NCBI RefSeq assembly: GCF_003945595.2
Contig: NW_024104321.1
Coordinates: 558,001-622,000 of the forward strand
DNA length: 64,000 nucleotides
Reading direction: 5' to 3'
DNA from: Pipra filicauda
Taxonomy: Eukaryota; Chordata; Aves; Passeriformes; Pipridae
The position numbers were made by a program, and so were the translations under genes. The notes under the pieces are model-generated. The model was not told the origin of the DNA. It did not search any database and saw nothing but the letters and a program-made list of their open reading frames with translations. Shown here piece after piece: positions 39,620 through 49,110 of the stretch. The first letter of the stretch is position 1. Every line of letters begins with the position of its first letter.

Positions 39620-41712
39620 AGTAAGGAAGGGTGTCAACAAAACCTCTATCCTGGACTTCCAGAGGGCAGACTTTGGCTTATTCAGGAGGCTGGTTTGGAG
39701 AGTATCTTGGGAAACAGCCCCTAAAAACAAAGGGGTCCAGGAAGGATGGACATACCTCAAGAAAGAAATCTTGAAGGCACAGGAGCAGGTTGTCTGTATG
39801 TTCTGAAAGGCGAGCCGGTGGGGAAGACGACCGGACTCGCCAAACAGGGAGATTTTCCAGGAAATTAGGGAAAAAAAGAGAGTCTATCGCCTTTGGAAAA
39901 AAGGGCAGGCAACTCATGAAGTGTTTAGGAATATAGTTAGGTCACGTAGAAAGAAAATAAGAGAGGCAAAAGCACGACTTGAACTTAATCTGGCCACTTC
40001 TGTTAAGGACAACAAAAAGTGTTTTTCTATATACATCAGTAGCAAGGAATACCTCCATACTTTGTTGGACACAGAGGGGAACAGAGTTACCAAACATGAG
40101 GCTAAGGTTGAGGTACTTAACATCTTCTTTGCCTCAGTTTTCAACAAGAAGACAGGTTGTCCTCAAGACAACTGGCTTCTTGGGCTGATAAACACAGATG
40201 GGGAGCTGAATAACCCCCCTGTTATGCAGGAGGAAAAAGTTAGTGAACTGCTGAGCCACTTGGATCCTTACAAGTCTATGAGACCAGATGGGATCCATCC
40301 TAGGGTGATGAGGGAACAGGTGGAAGAGCTCACTAAGCCGCTCTCCATCATCTACCAACAGTACTGGCTCACCAGGGAGGTCCCAAATGATTGGAAGCTG
40401 GATAATGTGACACCCATCCACAAGAAGGGCCGGAAGGAAGAACCGGGAGACTACAGGCCTGTCAGCCTTATCTCAGTGCCTGGCAAGGTTATGGAACATA
40501 TCATCCTAAGTGTGATCACACAGCACCTGCAGGACGAACGGGGTATCAGACCCAGCCAACACTGGTTTAGGAGGGGCAGGTCCTGCCTGACCAATCTGAT
40601 CTCCCTTTATGACCAGGTGACCCGCCTGGTGGATGAGGGGAAGGCTGTGGATGTGGTCTACCTGGACTTCAGCAAAGCCTTTGACACCATCTCCCACAGC
40701 ATATTCCTGGAAAAGCTGGTAGCCCACGGCTTGGACAGGGGTACCCTGTGCTGGGTTAGGAACTGGCTGGAGGGCTGGGCCCAGAGAGTGGTGGTGAACA
40801 GTGCTGCATCCAGTTGGGAGCCAGTCACTAGTGGTGTCTCCCAGGGATCAATGTTGGGCCCAGTTCTGTTTAATATCTTTATTGATGATCTGAATGAGGG
40901 GATTGAGTGCACCATCAGCAAATTTGTAGATGACAAGTTGTGGGGGAGTTTCAGTCTGCTGGAGGGTAGGAGGGCTCTGCAGGGGGACCTGGACAGACTG
41001 GAGAGTTGGGCTGAATCCAGTGGCACGAAGTTTAACAAGGCCAAGTGCCAGGTCCCACGCTTTGGCCACAACAACCCCCTGCAGCGCTACAGGTTGGGGA
41101 GAGAGTGGCTGGAGAGCAGCCAGGCAGAGAGGGACCTGGGGTTTCTAATCAACAGGAAGCTGAACATGAGCCAGCAGTGTGCCCAAGTGGCCAAGAAGGC
41201 CAATGGTATCCTGGCCTGTATCAGGAACAGTGTGGCCAGCAGGACCAAGGTAGTGATTGTCCCCCTGTACTTGGCACTAGTTAGGCTGCACCTTGAGTGC
41301 TGTGTCCAGTTCTGGGCCCCTCAGTTTAGGAAGGACACTGAGGTGCTGGAGAATGTCCAAAGAAGGACAATGAGGCTGAAGGGACTCAGGAACAAGTCCT
41401 GTGAGGAGCAGCAGAGGGAGCTGGGGTTGTTTAGTCTGGAGGAGGCTCAGGGGAGACCTCATTCTCCACAACTCCTTGAAAAGAGGGTGTGGCCAGGTGG
41501 GTGTCGGTCTCTTCTCCCAGGCAACTAGCAGTAGAACAAGAGAGCACAGTCTTAAGCTGTGCCAGAGGAGGTTTAGTTTGGACACTAGAAAGAAATTCTT
41601 TACAGAGAGAGTGATCAGCCATTGGAATGGGCTGCCCAGGGAGACGGTGGAGTCACTGTCCCCGGAGATATTTAAGAAGAGACTGGATGTGCCATTTAGT
41701 GCCATGGTCTAG
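39620..41712 (+). pseudogene. CR1 ORF2 C-terminal part: reverse transcriptase
   Basis: The linker after the endonuclease changes frame near 39620-39900. The frame at 39921-41528 (535 codons) is then open through the whole reverse transcriptase. Visible blocks are [43 protein letters not shown] (40659-40688, first catalytic Asp at 40665), [16 protein letters not shown], and the active-site box F-V-D-D at 40923-40934 (usually F-A-D-D, with one residue missing just after it). A frameshift near 41445-41470 moves the last block into another frame, read to the stop at 41710-41712 ([31 protein letters not shown]). The long open frame suggests fairly recent insertion. Confidence 0.93.
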
Positions 41713-42028
41713 TTGACAGGGTGGTGTTGGGTCATGGGTTGGACTCGATCTCAGAGGTCTTTTCCAACCTGTTTGATTCTGTGATTTAGGGCTACCTAGG
41801 ATACAAGTTAACCCCATTTTTCAACCAGGCCTCTTCAGAAATGCCTATGTGGGAATCATTAAGGTTGGAAAAGAGCTCTAAGACCATTGAGTTCAACCAT
41901 TAACCTACCACTGCCAGGTCCTCCACTAAAGTAGGTGTTCCCCTCCCTAAGCACCACATCTACATGGTTTTTGAACGCTTCCAGGGACAGTGACTCCCCC
42001 ATTTCCCTGGGCAGCCTATTCCAATGCC

Positions 42029-42034
42029 TGACCA
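42029..42034. repeat. target-site duplication, left copy (TGACCA)
   Basis: Identical to 42382-42387. Six-base duplications are typical of ERVK-class and alpharetroviral integration. Confidence 0.9.
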
Positions 42035-42299
42035 TGTGACAGAATGATTCAGGATAGAACAGTTCCGGGCGTGGAGAGAAGTGTGCAGCGATTGGCAGGA
42101 CTTTGTCGTGTGGACTTTGCTGTTATTATGTGTTTTCATTGTATTCACACTGCACAGTGCACAGCCTGGACAAGCCCAGGCTTGCCATGAGTTTGCCTCC
42201 ACTCCTCCTCCTTTTGCCGGTGTCCCTATGCTGGTTTGTCCCCCTGCTTGTCGGTCTCATGCTCCACCCTATGTTCTGGCCCGTTCCGCTCCCGAGCAG

Positions 42300-42306
42300 A
42301 TAAAAA
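42300..42306 (+). promoter_or_regulatory. LTR TATA-like box
   Basis: ATAAAAA, 265 bp into the LTR and 18 bp upstream of its polyadenylation signal. Position and order fit a retroviral U3-R boundary. Confidence 0.6.
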
Positions 42307-42323
42307 GAGAGGGGGCACACCTG

Positions 42324-42329
42324 AATAAA
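42324..42329 (+). terminator. LTR polyadenylation signal AATAAA
   Basis: A canonical hexamer 24 bp downstream of the TATA-like box, leaving about 52 bp to the LTR end. This fits a short R and U5. Confidence 0.6.
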
Positions 42330-42381
42330 GAGCTCTGCTTGCACCCTTCCTCGTGTCCCGTCCCCCCTTCGGACCGCGACA

Positions 42382-42387
42382 TGACCA
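42382..42387. repeat. target-site duplication, right copy (TGACCA)
   Basis: Exact match to 42029-42034, with CR1 sequence resuming immediately after. Confidence 0.9.
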
Positions 42388-43030
42388 CTCTTTCAGGGAA
42401 GAAATTTTTCTTAATACCCAGCTTAAACCTCTCTTGATGCAACTTGAGGCCATTTCCTCTTGTTCTATCACTTTTTACCTGGGAGAAAGGACTGACTCCC
42501 ATCTTGCTACAACCTCCTTTCAGGTAGTCATAGATAACAATAACATCCCCCCTCAGCCTCCTTTTCTCCAGGCTAAACATCCCCAGCTCCCTCAGTTGCA
42601 CCTCCTTGGACTTGTGCTCTGGACACTTCACCAGCTCTGTTACCCTTCCCTGGACATACTCCAGCACTTCAACGTCTTTCCTCTAGTGAGGAGCCCAAAA
42701 CTGGACACAGCACTCAAAGTGCAGCCTCAGCAGTGTCGAATATAGGAGAATGATCGCTGACCTGGTCCTCCTGGCCATGCTATTCCTTATACAAGCCAGG
42801 ATGCCATTGGCCTTCTTGGCCACTTGGGTACACTTTTACTCATTTTCAGCTGCTGTCGACCAGCACCCCCAAGGTTTTTTTTGCTCTTTGCTGGTCCATT
42901 TTCCAGTCACTCTTCCCTCAGCCTGTAGTGCTGCATGAGGTTGATGTGACCCAAGTACACTGGCACTTTGCCTTGTTGAACCTCATACAGTTGGCCTTGG
43001 CCCACTGATCCAGCCTGTACAAATCTCCCA

Positions 43031-44861
43031 GTGACATCACGGTGTAAGACAGTTACCTGTATTTTCGCTGTAGTTCAAAGGACAGAGAAATAGGGGCTTG
43101 TTCCGGAAGCAATTTATCCCATTTGAAGAGAGGTGCCCAAGGGCCAGCTGAAATGGTGGGACTGTCATTGCAAGCAGACATCTGCACGATGTTGCTTTGT
43201 GTGACCATGGAACTGAAATGCAAGCGTCAGGAAATCAGTGATGTGACAAAGTGCTAGAAACCCTGGTACTGCATGGGGAGCACAGATGTAGCCTAGACTT
43301 TTAAAAGATGAAGTTCACCAAGCACCTCATTATTGAATGTGGGCAGAAGTCTAAACATGGAGAAAGTTTAGATTTTGCATACTTACCACCTGCCTCATAC
43401 CTGGTACTTTGGAAAATGTGGTACTGAGACACAAATTCAAGAGCCCATGACATCAGTGTTAAAAACTCCTCTAGTGTTAAATGCACTCTGGTCCTCCATC
43501 ATCAAGGGAAACCATTTTACCAGAGGTAAAATGATGTATTTCTGTATCAGAACGTTTCATAGTTCAGTCCCAGATGGTTAATTAATGAAAAAAATGAATG
43601 TCTCTATTACTTTTTCTCTCCTTCCTTTCAGGAGGTAGACTGAATTCTGGAGAAAGAAAAAAAAATAATTAAAAATTAAAATACATGTCAAACTAACTTA
43701 ACTATTAGCTGCTTGTGAGTGAACTGCTTCTGTTTTCCTACCTTTTGTCAGCTGCTTGGTGCACCTGAGATACTCAAGCAGCGATTCAAAAACCTGAGTG
43801 CTGCACCAATCACCTCCTTAGTGAAGGTCCATCCTGAAATCCCTTCCTTATTTCCATTTCAAGGAAATCCGAGTCAGCTGACCTTCAGGGCACATTGTTC
43901 ATTCAGGGCTAGGACACATTGTAAAGCTTAGCAAATAGATGAACTTCAGATAGACTCTGGAGAAGGCATTTTGCAGTGGTAGATTATGTCAGTATGAGGT
44001 GGCCCAAGGCACTCGCAGAAAAGAAGTGCAGACTGAATTGCCAGCCATGAGGGCTGGGGAGGGCATCTGGCCAGGAAAGTAGTACTTCCTGTCTCTATCA
44101 ACGCAGACCCTATGCAGTCAAGGCTGGACATAGATATATTCTGTTCTGTGCACAAAAAGGCCAGCAAATGTGACTTTGACTGACTTTCTGTATGAGCCTT
44201 GGGACTCTATTCATTGCTTCTCAGGCAAAGAGTCTGGTTTTCTCACTTGCACCTCACCTTATTTGCCATGCTGAACAACCATTTCCACTTAAAGAGAAAA
44301 AATTCTCCATCTTATCTGCCTTCCAATTAATCAGCATCTTGTCTTTTTTTTTCAGCTTTGCTCTATCTGGCTCTTTACATGAGTACTAAGAAGACCACGC
44401 CCTTCTTAGGTATTCATCCTTGCTGAGGCTGCTTAAGAGAGATTGAAGTGCACCAGCAGTGTCTCAGCTGTTTATCATTCAATCTCCCTGTTTAGGCAAC
44501 AGGTTACTTATTTCACCCAGGCACATCTGCAGAAGAATAATTTAGAAGTTACCAGAGAAACACTCACCCAATCCAGTTCCTCAGTGGCTGGACAATGCCT
44601 TAAAGATCTCTGTCCTGACAGAAACAAGGAATCCCAGGAGATGCAAAACTAGGGAGACCTGCTTTCTGGTGTTTTGGTCCAGGGTATAACCTGGAATTTA
44701 CTAGGACACAAAGACCAGTTTAATCTTCTCCCTGGTTTTATAACATCTCCATGGAAATTCTTTGATATCATGTACAAGTGAGTTCACCCTCCAACTTTTC
44801 CTTTAACAGAGGTGCTGGTATGCCCTTTTTCTTCAATCTATTATGTAACTTTATATTTGAA
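43031..44861. other. unique non-coding sequence, no gene seen
   Basis: Nothing recognised. The short minus-strand frames at 43301-43486 and 43946-44167 have no motif. Confidence 0.5.
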
Positions 44862-44881
44862 TTATATATATATATATATAA
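44862..44881. repeat. (TA)n microsatellite
   Basis: A pure TA run of about 20 bp. Confidence 0.9.
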
Positions 44882-45082
44882 AAGTTTTAATGAAACTTAT
44901 CAATTCTTATTATACTTGAGACCTCCAGTCATTTGTCAAATTTGTCTGAAATTGAGTCAATGAAGCCATCAGTTAGAAAGATGGACATGCACACAGTATG
45001 ACTTCATAAGCACCATTTCTTAAGAAATCCACCTGAAAATGGATTAACAGCAATTTCTAGCATGATACTAAATGCCTTCTAT

Positions 45083-45340
45083 CTAGTACTGTCCTCTTTG
45101 TTTTGCCACTGGGATGAACATGTACCCTATAAAGAAAAATCTTTCCTCCTCCTCCATAAATCTATATGTTGTAATGAGGCCATCTTTAGTGGGAGCTCCA
45201 AATCCTATAATGTCCAAGTTTGATTCAGTGAGGTGTTTTTTAAGAACCACACTCTTATCCACATTACTGTTTTTCCCAGGGCTTAATGTCCACACACTGT
45301 ACAGAAGTAACAAACACTGATAATACTGTTCTAACACCAC
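45083..45340 (-). pseudogene. possible LINE endonuclease relic (RTE/BovB-like)
   Basis: The minus-strand frame of 85 codons reads, from residue about 16, VWTLSPGKNSNV, then LKKHLTESNLDIIGFG, then DGLITTYRF and RFFFIGYMF, ending near KQRG. The order W/N-x-R-T-L...G-K...L...D-I-x-G and then G-x-I-T-T...F-x-x-G...Q-R-G resembles the N-terminal part of APE-type endonucleases in RTE/BovB LINEs. The Glu expected after D-I-x-G is not present, so the piece would be dead. Similarity is by eye over about 70 residues and could be chance. It lies about 0.8 kb from the gag relic on the same strand but in another element class. Confidence 0.35.
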
Positions 45341-46128
45341 ATGAAAGAAAATACCTCTACAGGTTTCCTTTTAATGTGGGCACTGTCCTAGTTTCATCAT
45401 ATGGTAACCAGCACTGTCATAACAAGATAAGTAAAATTACTATCAGCCTTTTTTCTTACAGAAATAAGATGTGTATGAAAAAGGCTACACAAAAAGTCAC
45501 AGAACAGCCTTTTTGCATTTCTGCTGATGTTTGCGTGGCCAGCTATCAATGGGTGAGCACTTTAGCTCAAATACTGAAAGGCTTTGTGGTTCTCTCATTG
45601 TGTCTAGAAGCTGCCACTGGCCCTCCTTTGAGGTTCTGTAAACGGTAGGCTCTCATGTGTACCAGCAGACGAAGTGGCTGGTCTCATCCTACCCAGAACC
45701 GCACAGTTGAGCCTCTTTACTTATGCTGGCTTCAGTGTGCAAAGAATAGAGAGTCATTCAGCTGAGAAGTAATCTTTTTTCCACCCTAGTTAGTATTTAA
45801 CTGGATGAGCTCCTTGATCCCTGTACCTGAGTGCACACACAAGGGGAGGCCCACAGCTCACAGCAAACGGTGTGGGTGAGGTCCCAGGTAAGGCTGTAAA
45901 GGCAATCAGCAATTAAGAACTATTAATGCACTGAGCACCTGAGGGGTAGCCTTTACATTTTTGTTTAAATAACAAGTTTAACAACTGCTGTTATTCTTGT
46001 ACAGTATCATCTGCAGTTAATTACAGAATATTTAATTCTACCTCCTTCATCCTCAGTAGGAAGATATGGAAGTCATAGTCATTGTAGGGGGCACAGAGTC
46101 AGGCCCCCATCACTGCCAGAGGGCCAGG
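45341..46128. other. no clear feature
   Basis: Between the possible endonuclease relic and the gag relic. I looked here on the minus strand for reverse transcriptase or integrase pieces belonging to the gag element and saw none. Confidence 0.5.
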
Positions 46129-46347
46129 TCAACATGTGTTGTGACATCCTTCAGTAAAGAGACATGACATTAGGGTCTGACTTGGAAAAGCCTGCCAGGA
46201 AGAATGACTTTTTGCCACAAGCACAAAGGTGACCACCTGGAGGTTATGAATGAATAGCCTGACTTTTTTTCTTTTTTCAAAGAAACAGGTGTAGTAATGA
46301 TTGTCAGGACAAGAGCTGACAAGCATCTGAAAAGCCTCTGCATGCAT
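46129..46347 (-). pseudogene. possible protease-region remnant downstream of the gag relic
   Basis: A 72-codon minus-strand frame in the same reading frame as the zinc knuckle and the gag N-terminus upstream. It contains KKVRLFIHNLQVVTFVLVA, reminiscent of the strand preceding the active site of retroelement aspartic proteases. The expected D-T/S-G triad is not present (A-K-S stands there). Position and frame support it; the sequence itself is weak. Confidence 0.25.
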
Positions 46348-46455
46348 TAAACAGGAGAAAACACAATACTTTTACTGATGCTCTGGTGAGCAAAGTATCA
46401 CTCCAGTCACTGGATTCAGATATTCACCCTGTAAGGCACTGAAACTTGCTGGAGT

Positions 46456-47172
46456 GGCATACCAGGCAAAGTGACCTTTTTTTATATATTATTTTTTACT
46501 GCATAGCTTGCACTTTGTTGACTTAGCTGGGCACCTGCTGTAAACTGCAAATATGTTCCTGTCATCCTAGCCGAAAACAAAAACAGTGAATAGTGTAGTT
46601 CTTTGGTGGACTGGTGCTAGCAAAGAGTAAAAGTACCTGTGCAAAATGCTGAGGTAAATCTTCCTGTCCTATAACCTTTCCCAGCTTTGACCGTGGGGTG
46701 TGAACAATTTCCAGTCATCTATACGGGGCCACTGTTGGTTTTTCTTTTAAACAGCAATTGTTCCTGAATAAACAGAACAGATTTCTCCACTAGCTGATCC
46801 CTCAGCATTTTGTCTTGCACGGTACCAAATTCATGTACTCCTAGAGCAGCTAGAGTGACTGTGTACTGACTCATTTGTACCCTGTGCTCCACTTCTTGTG
46901 TTTGTGACATTCTCCAAAACCATTAACCATATTTAAAAGTGTTGACACAATGTTTTCAGTGCAATTGTACACTCTGTGTCAGCCTCTGCAGCTACAGCTG
47001 GTTGACTGTACAGTAAATTCTTCATCTTTCTAGCCCTAAGTAATGTAATAAAAGAGCTTTCTTTTCTCTCAGTTAAATATTCATCTCCTCTGGTAGATGT
47101 GTAAGTAAGGTTGAAATACCTTTTGCTATTGTCTACATAGCTTGGCAGAGGCAGAAGCCCCATGAACAACAT
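46456..47172 (-). pseudogene. degraded Ty3/gypsy-type gag (capsid and zinc knuckle)
   Basis: Gag forms the capsid shell of LTR retrotransposons. On the minus strand, 47172-46933 reads an N-terminal segment with PLPSYVDN (47151-47128), ALKTLCQHF before a stop, and AVAAEAD between. A frame change follows, and 46910-46719 reads the capsid core: RMSQTQEVEH, MSQYTVTLAAL, HEFGTVQDKMLRDQLVEK (key block 46820-46782). After another frame change, in the first frame, 46533-46456 reads CPAKSTKCKLCSKK, a stop with a short insertion, then GHFAWYA, i.e. a CCHC knuckle with its last Cys lost. The order N-terminus, capsid, knuckle and their spacing match Ty3/gypsy gag proteins. Stops and two frame changes make it dead. 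No LTRs or pol seen. An alternative is a decayed domesticated gag gene. Confidence 0.65.
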
Positions 47173-48721
47173 AATTATATCTTTGGGTTTGGAAGGGAGT
47201 AATTTTTGGAGGAAAAATAAAGACCTTTGATCCTGAAACTAATGTCTTCCATCTTTCATTAAAGTATGTACAGGGAGTATATTTAACCTGAAGGAAAAAA
47301 ACCCTGCTTTATCAGAATTATTGTAAGAAGTCCCTTGCAAACAGAGAGTATGGTTCTCTGCTGCTGGTATTTTTTGTATTCAGAGATCAGAATATGAGGC
47401 TGGCTTTGTATTTACAGGGGAGAAAGTCTGTACTTCAAACAGGTTTGTCGGAGCAGGGTGCCTGTGAGATGCTTGAGTGCTCGGAATATCTCAAAATTGC
47501 CACAATAGCTGTCTTACTGAGCACATGTACAGTCACCTCCGGGATATAAGGGCCACAAAAAATCCATTTATGATACTGAAAATTTAAGAACTTACTAAAA
47601 AAATAGGAAGAATGAAAAAGACCTTAATTTCTTAACAAAATGGAGACATTAAGTGCATTTTGATCACATTCTTCGCTGCTTTTAAAAATATGGACTTAGT
47701 GTTTTTTAAAAATGAATCCCACCTGTCAGAAAAAAGGCATTGGCATTTCGGAACGTTGGTGAAACCGGCACTCCCATTTTTGACCAGTTTCAGATACAAT
47801 TCATCTCTCAGTTCAGGGAAGGCACCTCCATTGCAGAAAGCATCTCACTAAACCAAGTACTTTCTTAAAACCAGGAGATGCTCATTGTTGGATAGCATCC
47901 CAGATCAGATCGCTGCTTCATAAATAGAGTTTAAATTTAGTGTGCTTTTAAGTTCAAATTAGCTAAAGATATCTAAGGACTTAATTTAATACTGATGAAG
48001 GTTAAAAATTCAACCCTGTATTGGGATTTTTTTTATTATCTTCAAAAACTCTAACATTCTAGTTTGGGTTCCTCTGTGAGGTATTTTCTGTGATTCACAG
48101 AAGTTACAACAATGAATCAGAGCACTGCCTTGTGAAGCACAGCAAAATCTCATAATAAAAGTTTTGATTTCTATCCATACTAGCTTACATTCTATACAGA
48201 AAATACTATCTGGTCAACAAAAGTGATGATAAAAATATAATGAGATATGAGAGCTTGCTCATTGATTGCTCTTACTCAGCTCAGCAACAGCTGAGACAAT
48301 GTGAAGTTTTGATAGAAAGAGCTCAACTAGACTGGACTGTGACTAGAACAGGTTTCTCCTAAATTTAGCAGTATTTGGACCAGTATCATCTCAAGATGAC
48401 TTTATAGACAGCCTGTCATAATAGGCAGCACTTGACCAAGGGTATCTGTGTGAAAAACAAAATCACATAATTTCCCATAGAGTCAGAAGTTAAAAATAAA
48501 CAGAAGAAAGGGTTAATTTTTAATTTCAGTGTAAGGTTATGCAATCCCAGACTCATTGGCTTTCCTGCTACAATCTGGAGTTCATCAGTTGAAACAAAGA
48601 GGGACAAATGAGAGGAATTGCCTTTCTGAGCCAGAAAGATGCTTCAGTTAGGGAAAAGGGCAAATGAGATCCTATATGTGTCAGGTGAAGTATTTCAACT
48701 GGCAATAGGAAAGTATTTGTG
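47173..48721. other. no clear feature
   Basis: Searched for an LTR of the gag element upstream of its start and recognised none. Otherwise unique AT-rich sequence. Confidence 0.45.
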
Positions 48722-49110
48722 CCCTTGAGCGAGGCACCAGAGAGGCCTCATCTGAAATACAGCACATCCATACTGGCCATCCACGTGCAAGATCGATGTG
48801 ACCTGGCTGGAACTGCTTCAGAAAACAGCTATGGGGATAGTAGGGAGAAAGTAAAGCCTATCTCAAAGAAGATAAATTAAAATATTTTGTTTGTCATCCT
48901 ATCAAAACACAGCCTGAAAGGAGATGTGAGTGCTATTTACTATGGAATAAACATCAGGCAGGGATAAGAACTATTTAAAGAAAGGACATTGTCAGGCCAA
49001 ATCCAGTTGGATATAATCTAGCCAAGGATAAATTTAGACTGGAAATAGGAAAAATTCAAACCATAAAAGCTGTTCTGGAACAGCTTTTCACGGGAAATAA
49101 GGTCAGAAAA
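48722..49110 (+). mobile_element. old CR1/L3-like LINE 3' fragment
   Basis: Highly diverged. The plus strand reads GGCACCAGAGAGGCCTCATC near 48733-48752, matching the codons for the A-L-V-R-P-H-L block near the end of CR1-type reverse transcriptase. CTGAAAGGAGATGTGAGTGC at 48914-48933 corresponds to the R-L-R-G-D-L-I-A block, and TTTAGACTGGAAATAGG near 49032-49048 to the F-R-L-D-I-R block. Order and spacing agree with CR1. Stops in all frames and many indels show great age compared with the CR1 copies at 37-43 kb. Confidence 0.75.

Larger units (their letters stand above)
37600..41787 (+). mobile_element. nearly full-length CR1 LINE
   Basis: A CR1 copy of about 4.2 kb on the plus strand, close to the roughly 4.5 kb of complete elements. 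The order is a 5' UTR with a T-rich stretch (37791-37820), ORF1 with a zinc-finger-like and coiled-coil region and an SGNH/esterase-type domain, ORF2 with APE-type endonuclease and reverse transcriptase, and a short 3' UTR (41713-41787). The 3' UTR ends with TTTGATTCTGTGATTT, a typical CR1 terminus with a repeated octamer. Both ORFs are broken. The 3' end faces that of the minus-strand CR1 starting at 41853, only 65 bp away. Most CR1 copies are short 3' pieces, so this length is unusual. The exact 5' end is uncertain. Confidence 0.92.
42035..42381 (+). mobile_element. solo LTR, ERVK-type, 347 bp
   Basis: A solitary long terminal repeat of an endogenous retrovirus, left by recombination between the two LTRs of a provirus. 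It begins TGTGAC and ends GCGACA, so it has TG...CA ends with TGT/ACA inverted termini, and it is flanked by perfect 6-bp duplications of TGACCA. It sits in the CR1 sequence, which is continuous across the site. On the plus strand a TATA-like box (ATAAAAA, 42300-42306) and an AATAAA signal (42324-42329) lie close together, as in compact LTRs with a short R region. No internal viral gene remains. The class is inferred from duplication length and LTR form. Confidence 0.9.
41853..43030 (-). mobile_element. CR1 LINE 3' fragment, split by a solo LTR
   Basis: Minus-strand CR1 with its 3' terminus at about 41853 (plus strand reads GAATCATTAAGGTTGG). It runs from 41853 to 42034, is interrupted by the LTR at 42035-42381, and resumes to about 43030, giving roughly 830 bp of CR1. 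Minus-strand translation of the inner part shows reverse transcriptase C-terminal blocks such as [20 protein letters not shown] and [14 protein letters not shown]. The older half near 42740-43030 carries small insertions and frame changes. Similarity to CR1 stops near 43030, so the copy is 5'-truncated. It belongs to a different and probably older subfamily than the plus-strand neighbour. Confidence 0.93.

Noticed and set aside
40134..41074. Several minus-strand frames of 70-140 codons
   Set aside because: Antisense shadows of the CR1 reverse transcriptase.
42035..42381. Possibility that this is a full provirus rather than a solo LTR
   Set aside because: CR1 sequence directly abuts both target duplications and only one LTR is present.
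42081..42437. 118-codon plus-strand frame
   Set aside because: Lies across the solo LTR and the antisense strand of the CR1 fragment; not a gene.
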